Shown here: positions 1-4,418 of the stretch, one piece after another
How the letters are laid out: each line of letters opens with the position of its first letter
Numbering within the stretch: position 1 is the stretch's first letter
Program-made: the position numbers and the translations under genes
Notes under the pieces: model-generated
Seen by the model: only the letters and a program-made list of their open reading frames with translations
What the model was told of the DNA's origin: nothing
Database searches by the model: none
Assembly (NCBI RefSeq): GCF_937919355.1
Contig: NZ_CALFSA010000095.1
Coordinates: forward strand, 1 to 5,867
Direction of reading: 5' to 3'
Length of the DNA stretch: 5,867 nt
From: an uncultured Methanofollis sp.
GTDB lineage: Archaea > Halobacteriota > Methanomicrobia > Methanomicrobiales > Methanofollaceae

Positions 1-13
1 TCAGCGAGTTCGA

Positions 14-28
14 GAAGACGAAGTCTTC
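14..28. repeat. Short perfect inverted repeat (6-bp stem)
   Basis: GAAGAC (14-19) and GTCTTC (23-28) are exact reverse complements around a GAA loop. Six base pairs in GC-rich DNA can occur by chance, but a second, larger inverted repeat follows immediately at 34-68, so the two may form one structured element. There is no T tract after it, so it does not look like an archaeal terminator on the plus strand. Confidence 0.4.
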
Positions 29-33
29 GCTGT

Positions 34-68
34 CCGGGGGCGACGAGCGACAGCGAGAAGTCCCCCGG
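34..68. repeat. Inverted repeat with 7-bp GC stem and 21-nt loop
   Basis: CCGGGGG (34-40) pairs exactly with CCCCCGG (62-68). The loop contains the iterated pattern GCGACGAGCGACAGCGAG. The stem is strong, but the role is unknown. It could be part of a dispersed extragenic repeat or the structured 3' end of a transcript from the left. Confidence 0.35.
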
Positions 69-226
69 CGGAGAGGTCCACGCACTCGCCATGAAACTGT
101 GGGGTCTGAGAAGAAAGAAAGGGAGATGATCAGGCAGACACTCGCCGCGGTGACTCCACGGAGACTGGCGACGAAAATCCCTCCCCACGGTGACGTTCAA
201 GTGAGAAGGGAGCAGAGTAGTTCTGC

Positions 227-1396
227 ATGTACGACGTTGCGGTGGTCGGCGCCGGGCCGGCAGGGAGTGCGGCGGCACGCGCCTGCGCAGAATCGGGACT
301 CTCCGTCCTCTGCATCGAAGAGCACGCCGCGCCGGGCTTTCCCGTCCAGTGCGCCGGTCTCCTCTCGGTCAAAGCCCTTGAAGAGTGCCGCGTCTCTGAA
401 CGCTCTGTCCTGAACCGGGTCCGGGGTGCGAGAATCGTTGCCGGCACCGGGGCAGAACTCTGCTTCGATGCCGGGGTGACGAAGGCCTCGGTCGTCGACC
501 GCGCCCGCCTCGACGCCGAGATGGCGGCGGCGGCGGCTGATGCCGGGGCCGAGTTCTGGCCGAAGACCGCCGTCGTCGGGAGAGAGGAGGGGCGCCTCGT
601 CACCCGCGGGGCCTTCGGGAGACGAGATGCCGGAGCGCGGATGTTCATCGCCGCCGACGGGCCGCGGGGCGGCATGGCACGCATGCTCGGCATGGCGCGC
701 TCGCCCGTCTACCTCTCCGGCATCCAGGCCGACGTCCCCCTTGACATGGACACCCGCTTCGTGGAAGTCCACCCCGGCGCCGCCCCGCAGTTCTTCGGCT
801 GGGTGATCCCGACCGGGGAGGGAAGGGCGCGGGTCGGCCTCTGCGGCCTTCGCAATGTCAGGGAGGACTTCCAGACGTTCGCCGGGCCGTACCTGACGAG
901 TTGCACACACCTTGTGACCGGCACCGTCCCTCTCGGCCCGATGCCGCGGACCTACGGCCACCGCACCCTCTTCGTCGGCGACGCCGCCGGACTTGCAAAA
1001 CCGACCTCTGGCGGAGGCGTCTATACTGGTGTGCGGGCGGCGCGGCACGCTGCGGCCGTCGCCCTCGCCTGCTGCGAGAGGGACGATTTCTCCGACACCG
1101 CCCTCGCCGGATACGAGCAGAGGTGGCAGGCCGACTTCGGGCGCGAACTCGCCTTCGGTATGCGCTTTTTCCGGTTCAGGCAGGAACTCTCGGCGGCGCA
1201 GACCGACGCCCTCATCGCGAAGATGGCAGACCCCGCGATCACCGACCTGATCGTGCGCTACGGCGATATGGACCGCCCTGGCGTCCTCGCCCGTCGCCTT
1301 CTCACGAAACCATCCATCATCATGTCTCTCGGCACAATTGTCGGGCCATCAGTACGCACTTTTTTGAAGGAATGCGCATTCAACATGAATAGATAA
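227..1396 (+). CDS. Geranylgeranyl reductase family FAD-dependent oxidoreductase
   Basis: The gene encodes a 389-residue flavoprotein of the archaeal geranylgeranyl reductase family, whose characterised members hydrogenate double bonds of geranylgeranyl chains in membrane lipid precursors such as digeranylgeranylglycerophospholipid. The N-terminal Rossmann FAD/ADP fold shows GAGPAGS (8-14), followed by the family's PVQCAG segment with Cys42. A substrate-lining FFGWVIP segment lies at 189-195. The second FAD motif GDAAG (251-255) runs into KPTSGGG (258-264), the hallmark of the family. The length fits archaeal members of roughly 390-450 residues. The ATG at 227 places the dinucleotide fold right at the N terminus, as expected; the ribosome binding site is poor (purines 203-212, rather far upstream). 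The stop codon sits inside the promoter of the metal-importer genes. Methanogens often have several paralogues, so the exact substrate (phospholipid or another prenyl chain) and the electron donor are not proven. Confidence 0.9.
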   Translation: MYDVAVVGAGPAGSAAARACAESGLSVLCIEEHAAPGFPVQCAGLLSVKALEECRVSERSVLNRVRGARIVAGTGAELCFDAGVTKASVVDRARLDAEMAAAAADAGAEFWPKTAVVGREEGRLVTRGAFGRRDAGARMFIAADGPRGGMARMLGMARSPVYLSGIQADVPLDMDTRFVEVHPGAAPQFFGWVIPTGEGRARVGLCGLRNVREDFQTFAGPYLTSCTHLVTGTVPLGPMPRTYGHRTLFVGDAAGLAKPTSGGGVYTGVRAARHAAAVALACCERDDFSDTALAGYEQRWQADFGRELAFGMRFFRFRQELSAAQTDALIAKMADPAITDLIVRYGDMDRPGVLARRLLTKPSIIMSLGTIVGPSVRTFLKECAFNMNR

Positions 1397-1406
1397 TACT
1401 TATATT
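1392..1406 (+). promoter_or_regulatory. Archaeal BRE/TATA promoter for the metal-importer genes
   Basis: CTTATATT (1399-1406) differs from the archaeal TATA consensus YTTATATA at one position, and GATAAT just upstream (1392-1397) fits the purine/A-rich TFB element pattern RNWAAW. Transcription normally starts about 25-27 bases after the box centre, here near 1427-1430, which predicts a very short leader before the ATG at 1436. The element overlaps the stop codon of the upstream gene. I see no cobalamin-riboswitch-sized leader; there is no room for one. Confidence 0.65.
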
Positions 1407-1435
1407 CAAGAACGTGCTACTGAACTATGGTCACC

Positions 1436-2074
1436 ATGCATATTCCAGATATCTTCATTCCTCTCTGGCAGAGCGCCATCTACTGGGTCATCGCTCTGAT
1501 CTTCATCGCCCTCGCACTGCGGTGGGCACGGAACGAACTCGACGACGAGAAGGTACCCCTTATCGCCGTCCTTGCCGCCGGGATCTTCGCCATCCAGGCC
1601 TTCAACCTCCCGGTCGGCATGGGAACAACCGGTCACCTCGTCGGCGGCGCCCTTGCGGCGATCCTCCTCGGGTCACCCTATGCCGCGGTCTTCATCCTCA
1701 CCCTCGTGCTCCTTGTCCAGGCTATCGTCTTCGGTGACGGCGGCATCACGACGATGGGCGCCAACATCATTAACATGGGCGTCATCGGCGGGTTCGTCGG
1801 TTTCTACACCTACAAGGGACTGATGGGCGTTATCGGTAATGTCTACCTCTCCGCAGGCATCGCCGCCTGGTTCGCCTGCCTCATCCCCGCACTCTGCGCA
1901 TCCGTCGAGATGTTCCTCGCGGGCACCTTCCCCCTTGTCGAGGGCATGATCGCAATGGGCGCCTACCACGCGGCCATCGGGATCATCGAAGCAGTCATCA
2001 CCGCCGGTGCGATCTACCTCATCGCCGCGGCGCGGCCTGACATGATGAAGACCGTCGAGGGGGTGGCGGCATGA
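1436..2074 (+). CDS. cbiM: CbiM/NikM-type S component of ECF transition-metal importer
   Basis: This 212-residue integral membrane protein is the metal-binding substrate component of a group I energy-coupling factor transporter for Co2+ or Ni2+. The start is chosen at 1436, not at the in-frame ATG at 1427, because the family begins MHIPD. The N-terminal amine and His2, together with a conserved histidine, form the metal site, and with this start that histidine is His67 (GTTGHLVGG), matching NikM numbering as I recall it. Other family marks are Gln95 and the loop GDGGITTMGANIINMG (100-115). About seven hydrophobic segments follow (near 11-30, 38-56, 66-80, 81-99, 107-126, 138-159 and 172-199). 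The gene overlaps the next by ATGA (2071-2074). The promoter is at 1392-1406. Specificity for cobalt or nickel cannot be read off with certainty. Confidence 0.93.
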   Translation: MHIPDIFIPLWQSAIYWVIALIFIALALRWARNELDDEKVPLIAVLAAGIFAIQAFNLPVGMGTTGHLVGGALAAILLGSPYAAVFILTLVLLVQAIVFGDGGITTMGANIINMGVIGGFVGFYTYKGLMGVIGNVYLSAGIAAWFACLIPALCASVEMFLAGTFPLVEGMIAMGAYHAAIGIIEAVITAGAIYLIAAARPDMMKTVEGVAA

Positions 2075-2409
2075 TGGATACGAAACAGTTCCTTGTCGCC
2101 GGCGTCGTCGTCGCCCTCCTCATCGGCGTCACCGCCGTCTTCTTTGCCGCGGGCGACCCCGACGGACTGGAGAGCACGGCCCTCGTCGTCCAGGGCGTGA
2201 AGGACCTCACCGGCCCGACACCCGAAGACGCCGACCCCGAAGCAGTCGGTCAGGACGTTGGTTTTGAGTACGAGGCCCCCATGCCCGACTACACGATGGG
2301 CGAGGACGCCGGCAAGATGGGTGAAGTCGTTGCCGTCGTCGCCGGCACTCTCCTTGCCCTCCTCCTCGTCCTCGGTGTCGGCAAGGCTGTCACGGCCTCA
2401 AAACACTGA
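2071..2409 (+). CDS. PDGLE-domain small membrane subunit (CbiN/NikN role)
   Basis: The 112-residue protein has one hydrophobic helix at about 7-27, a polar acidic middle of some 55 residues, and a second helix at about 84-105, then a short basic tail. Directly after helix 1 lies the signature GDPDGLE (28-34) that defines the PDGLE domain, a small module found either alone beside CbiM or fused to the C terminus of CbiM/NikM proteins. Its role is that of CbiN/NikN, the small subunit needed with the M component for metal uptake. The two helices and loop between them are expected to pack against the M protein in the membrane. Translation is probably coupled: its ATG overlaps the upstream stop (ATGA), and a strong purine run GAGGGGGTGG lies at 2057-2066. 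A second ATG at 2074 is an alternative start. It resembles the PDGLE type more than classical enterobacterial CbiN, which may point to nickel. Confidence 0.85.
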   Translation: MMDTKQFLVAGVVVALLIGVTAVFFAAGDPDGLESTALVVQGVKDLTGPTPEDADPEAVGQDVGFEYEAPMPDYTMGEDAGKMGEVVAVVAGTLLALLLVLGVGKAVTASKH

Positions 2410-2425
2410 CTCTATATCTTTTTTT
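2410..2425 (+). promoter_or_regulatory. Possible internal TATA box plus T7 tract between subunit genes
   Basis: The 32-bp gap is the only break in the four-gene group. CTCTATAT (2410-2417) is TATA-like and its centre lies about 27 bases before the ATG at 2442, which would give a nearly leaderless second transcript. It is followed at once by seven Ts (2419-2425), which in archaea can cause partial transcription termination. A modest ribosome binding site, AGGAT (2433-2437), precedes the next start. Promoter, attenuator or neither: the sequence only shows that the elements are present. Confidence 0.35.
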
Positions 2426-2441
2426 ACCAAACAGGATACTG

Positions 2442-3275
2442 ATGCACATTATCGAGACCCGCAACCTCACCTTCGCCTACCCGAACCGGCCCCCGGCCCT
2501 GAACAACGTGAACTTCATCGCCGGCAGGAAGGCACGGATAGCCGTGATCGGGGCGAACGGCGCGGGAAAGAGCACCCTCTTCAAGCACCTCAACGGCATC
2601 CTGAAGCCCACCTCGGGCGAGGTGCTCATCCACGGCGAACCCATCACGAAGGCGAACCAGAGGGAAGTGCGCAAGATCGTCGGCATCGTCTTCCAGAACC
2701 CCGATGATCAGGTCTTCGCGCCGACGGTCGAGCAGGACATCGCCTTCGGGCCGACAAACCTCGGTCTCGACGAGGAGACGATCCACCACCGCGTGGAGAG
2801 CGCGATCCGCCTCCTCAGTCTCGAAGAGATGCGCGACCGCCCGCCCCACCAGTTGTCGGGCGGCGAGAAGAAACGCGTCGCCATCGCCGGCATCCTGGCC
2901 ATGGAGCCCCAGGTGCTCGTCCTCGACGAACCGACCGCCGGACTCGACCCGCAGGGCGTCGCCGACCTCATCGCCTTCATCAACACCCTGCCCGAGCGTT
3001 TCGGCATGACGGTGATCTTCTCCACCCACCACCTCGACCTCGTGCCCGAACTGGCCGACTATGTCTACGTGATGGACCACGGTTCGATCGTGGCCAGGGG
3101 GACGGTGCCGGAGATCTTCTCGCAGGCCGACCTCCTGGCGCGGACCCGCCTCGACATCCCGGTGCTCCAGAGGCTGATGCAGTCCCTGCGTGAGTCGGGC
3201 GTCCCCCTCGGCGAGGGCTACACCTACACCGAGGTCGAGGCGGCGTTCCTCTCCGCGTACCGGGGGAGGCAATGA
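2442..3275 (+). CDS. cbiO: CbiO-type ATP-binding subunit of ECF metal importer
   Basis: This 277-residue cytoplasmic ABC ATPase powers the importer by ATP hydrolysis at the inner face of the membrane. All nucleotide-binding elements are present in order: Walker A GANGAGKST (37-45), Q-loop in FQNPDDQ (Gln85, the FQNPDDQ form being typical of CbiO/EcfA), ABC signature LSGGE (138-142), Walker B VLVLDEP (158-164) with catalytic Glu163, D-loop AGLDP (166-170) and switch His196 in STHH. The length is usual for the family, with a C-terminal extension of about 55 residues past the core. Only one ATPase gene is present, so a homodimer is expected, as in CbiMNQO and unlike the EcfA1/A2 pair. It overlaps the next gene by ATGA (3272-3275). 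The gene order here is M-N-O-Q rather than the common M-N-Q-O. Confidence 0.95.
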   Translation: MHIIETRNLTFAYPNRPPALNNVNFIAGRKARIAVIGANGAGKSTLFKHLNGILKPTSGEVLIHGEPITKANQREVRKIVGIVFQNPDDQVFAPTVEQDIAFGPTNLGLDEETIHHRVESAIRLLSLEEMRDRPPHQLSGGEKKRVAIAGILAMEPQVLVLDEPTAGLDPQGVADLIAFINTLPERFGMTVIFSTHHLDLVPELADYVYVMDHGSIVARGTVPEIFSQADLLARTRLDIPVLQRLMQSLRESGVPLGEGYTYTEVEAAFLSAYRGRQ

Positions 3276-4084
3276 TCGAGGAACTCTTCGCCATCGAGCA
3301 GGTGGCGCAGGGGACAAGTCCCCTCCACCGCTGCGACGCACGGGTGAAGATCCTCATCGCCTTCGCCTTCATCATCGCCACTGTCGCATACCCGTACACG
3401 ACCGGGGTCTATATCCCCTGCGCCGTCTTCCTGGCATTCTTTGCGGCCCTCTGGGCCATCTCCCGCATCTCCCCGAAAGAATACCTCAAGCGCCTCCTCC
3501 TCGTCCTGCCCTTCGGTTTCTTCCTCATCGTCTTCCAGATCTTCTTCACGAACCCGCACTATGCCGAGTTCCATCCCATCGTCACCCTCCCCCTCGGCAT
3601 CGCCATCTATGCCGAGTCCGTGGAGTTCGCCACCATCCTTGCGGTAAAGTTCCTGGTCTGCATCTCCTTCATCATCCTGCTCTCGTCGACGACGACGATG
3701 CAGAGTATGCTCGAAGGCGCCGGGCGCCTCGGCCTCCCGGCAGAGTTCACCCTCATCCTAGGGATGATGGTCCGCTACCTCTTCCTCTTCGGGAGGATGT
3801 ACGTCCGGGTCAACGCCGCCCTCCAGACCCGGTGCTTCGACGCCCTCGACCGGACGCTCCCCTACCGCTACCGGTTGAAGATGCTCGCCTACGAGATCGG
3901 GACGATCTTCATCAGGTCCTTCGAGCAGGGGGAGCGGACCTACACAAGCATGCTCTGCCGCGGCTACGGGAAGGACTCTCACCTCCTCATCACGAAAAAA
4001 CCATTGAAGGTGATCGAATGGGCGTTTCTCGCCGGGACATTCGCCCTCATCATCGTCACCTCGGCCCTGACCTGGCTGGTCTAA
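3272..4084 (+). CDS. cbiQ: CbiQ-type transmembrane coupling (T) component of ECF metal importer
   Basis: The 270-residue membrane protein is the T component that links the ATPase dimer to the metal-binding M component. It begins with the family's typical N-terminal segment containing SPLHRCDARVKI (16-27), followed by hydrophobic segments near 26-64, 73-92, 105-140 and 158-175, and a last helix at about 247-268. The conserved stretch SSTTTMQSML..GLPAEF (138-159) and the coupling-helix motif SMLCRGYG (226-233; family form A-x-x-x-R-G) are visible; Arg230 and Gly231 are kept, while the usual Ala is Ser226. The start is set by the ATGA overlap with the ATPase gene and a purine-rich ribosome binding site (GGGGGAGG, 3262-3269), so translation is probably coupled. 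It is the last gene of the group, and a T10 tract follows 16 bases after the stop. Confidence 0.93.
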   Translation: MIEELFAIEQVAQGTSPLHRCDARVKILIAFAFIIATVAYPYTTGVYIPCAVFLAFFAALWAISRISPKEYLKRLLLVLPFGFFLIVFQIFFTNPHYAEFHPIVTLPLGIAIYAESVEFATILAVKFLVCISFIILLSSTTTMQSMLEGAGRLGLPAEFTLILGMMVRYLFLFGRMYVRVNAALQTRCFDALDRTLPYRYRLKMLAYEIGTIFIRSFEQGERTYTSMLCRGYGKDSHLLITKKPLKVIEWAFLAGTFALIIVTSALTWLV

Positions 4085-4100
4085 AAACATTTCCCGCTAC

Positions 4101-4110
4101 TTTTTTTTTT
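4101..4110 (+). terminator. Poly-T terminator of the metal-importer transcript
   Basis: Ten consecutive Ts begin 16 bases after the stop codon of the last importer gene. I find no convincing stem before them, which is normal for archaea, where a T-rich tract on the non-template strand is enough for intrinsic termination. Confidence 0.7.
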
Positions 4111-4134
4111 CGCCGTTCAGAAGGTCATGTCAGG

Positions 4135-4160
4135 GAGCCTGCCAGAGAGAGAGCCTGCCA
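4135..4160. repeat. Two 10-bp direct repeats
   Basis: GAGCCTGCCA occurs exactly at 4135-4144 and again at 4151-4160, separated by GAGAGA, a 16-base period. Two copies only. It could be a replication-slippage product or a tandem protein-binding site; nothing in the sequence favours either. Confidence 0.6.
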
Positions 4161-4204
4161 CCTCTCAAAGATGCAGATGCGACTGAGGTCGGCGGATAAT
4201 TGTT

Positions 4205-4245
4205 GGATATATTTTGAATGCGGATATATTATCCACAGATATATC
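4205..4245. promoter_or_regulatory. Cluster of TATA-like boxes with a palindrome
   Basis: GGATATATT occurs at 4205-4213 and 4222-4230, and GATATATC at 4238-4245. The second box lies inside the palindrome GGATA-TAT-TATCC (4222-4234). The boxes look like archaeal TATA elements in GC-rich surroundings, and their symmetry lets them be read in either direction. If the second box is used on the plus strand, transcription would start near 4253, about 20 bases before a possible TTG start at 4273. On the minus strand it would run antisense into the 3' end of cbiQ. They may also be only AT-rich spacer DNA. Confidence 0.3.
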
Positions 4246-4272
4246 ACGAAAAAAAGGAAATTTGAGGTGATA

Positions 4273-4356
4273 TTGTCTATTGAATCGGGCCACAAACCCC
4301 ACGTGCGTGAATGGCGCTTCACGCAACAGTGTGTGCGGAAGAGTATATGGCACTGA
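4273..4356 (+). other. Possible 27-codon micro-ORF with TTG start
   Basis: A TTG codon at 4273 opens a 27-codon frame ending in TGA (4354-4356). GAGGTGAT at 4264-4271 matches the archaeal anti-Shine-Dalgarno sequence over eight bases, with GAGG five bases before the TTG, and TATA-like boxes lie upstream at a suitable distance. The predicted peptide (starting MSIESGHKPH, ending VRKSIWH) is polar and basic with two Trp residues, has no membrane segment and belongs to no family I recognise. The frame also contains the 4304-4325 hairpin. Without conservation data it is weak: short frames are common and the start is not ATG or GTG. Confidence 0.15.
4304..4325. repeat. Perfect 8-bp hairpin
   Basis: TGCGTGAA (4304-4311) and TTCACGCA (4318-4325) are exact reverse complements around the six-base loop TGGCGC. 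There is no T tract right after it on either strand, so it is not a classical terminator. It could be a structured part of a small RNA, a 3'-end stabiliser of read-through mcr mRNA, or a protein-binding palindrome. Confidence 0.55.
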
Positions 4357-4388
4357 TCACAATTGATTCATTTTGCAGAGGGACGTGC

Positions 4389-4418
4389 AAAAAAAGGCAG
4401 GGTAAGGGTTTTACCTGA
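4389..4418 (-). terminator. Hairpin plus T7 terminator of the mcr operon
   Basis: On the minus strand CAGGTAA pairs with TTACCCTG (one bulged C) around AACCC, and after CC come seven Ts (complement of A4389-4395). The mcrA stop codon TAA lies inside the left arm of the stem, so termination would follow translation almost at once. This is expected for mcrA as the last gene of mcrBDCGA. A second T7 run further on (complement of 4249-4255) may catch read-through. Confidence 0.6.

Larger units (their letters stand above)
1..226. other. Left-edge intergenic region, no supported gene
   Basis: I see no convincing gene here. All three plus frames stay open for some distance from the window edge (stops at 94 and 129 in two of them), but the translations are low-complexity Arg/Ser/Gly strings with no recognisable family, as expected from GC-rich DNA. 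A partial gene ending at 129 cannot be strictly excluded because the left side is cut. The stretch holds two inverted repeats (14-28 and 34-68) and a 5-bp stem that abuts the next start codon (212-226). I could not find a good archaeal TATA box for the downstream gene, so its promoter may lie further left or be weak. Confidence 0.5.
4085..4410. other. Convergent intergenic region with AT-rich island
   Basis: This 326-bp stretch lies between the 3' ends of cbiQ (+) and mcrA (-), so no neighbouring gene needs a promoter here. It holds, from left to right: the T10 terminator; two copies of a 10-bp direct repeat (4135-4160); an AT-rich island at about 4195-4290 with repeated GGATATAT-type boxes, a 13-base palindrome (4222-4234) and GATATATC (4238-4245); an A7 run (4249-4255, T7 on the minus strand, a possible backup mcr terminator); a perfect ribosome binding sequence (4264-4271) before a possible 27-codon ORF; an 8-bp hairpin (4304-4325); and the mcrA terminator. 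I see no tRNA or other known RNA gene. A small RNA or peptide is possible but unproven. Confidence 0.6.

Noticed and set aside
197..1048. A 283-codon minus-strand open frame opposite the geranylgeranyl reductase gene
   Set aside because: No recognisable domain; the opposite strand carries clear FAD motifs. It is a shadow frame caused by high GC.
1360..1365. A T6 run near the end of the reductase gene as a terminator
   Set aside because: It lies inside the coding frame, is short, and encodes the conserved-looking Phe-Leu stretch. The sequence alone does not support termination there.
1397..1435. A cobalamin riboswitch or NikR operator before the importer genes
   Set aside because: Only about 40 bases separate the genes, most of them taken by the promoter. 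No B12-box-like sequence or paired GTATGA-type nickel operator was seen.
2424..3341. A 305-codon minus-strand open frame opposite cbiO
   Set aside because: Its composition is Asp/Val/Gly/Arg-biased, as in GC-rich antisense shadows. cbiO has complete ABC motifs in its own frame.
4229..4237. TTATCCACA, identical to the bacterial DnaA box
   Set aside because: Archaea use Orc1/Cdc6 and lack DnaA. No archaeal origin-recognition boxes or cdc6 gene are nearby, so this is a chance match in the AT-rich palindrome.
3190..4356. A 388-codon plus-strand open frame over cbiO/cbiQ and the intergenic region
   Set aside because: Its translation is a low-complexity Pro/Arg/His-rich string over the real cbiQ frame. 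Only its last 27 codons, in non-coding DNA behind a ribosome binding site, were kept as a separate weak possibility.
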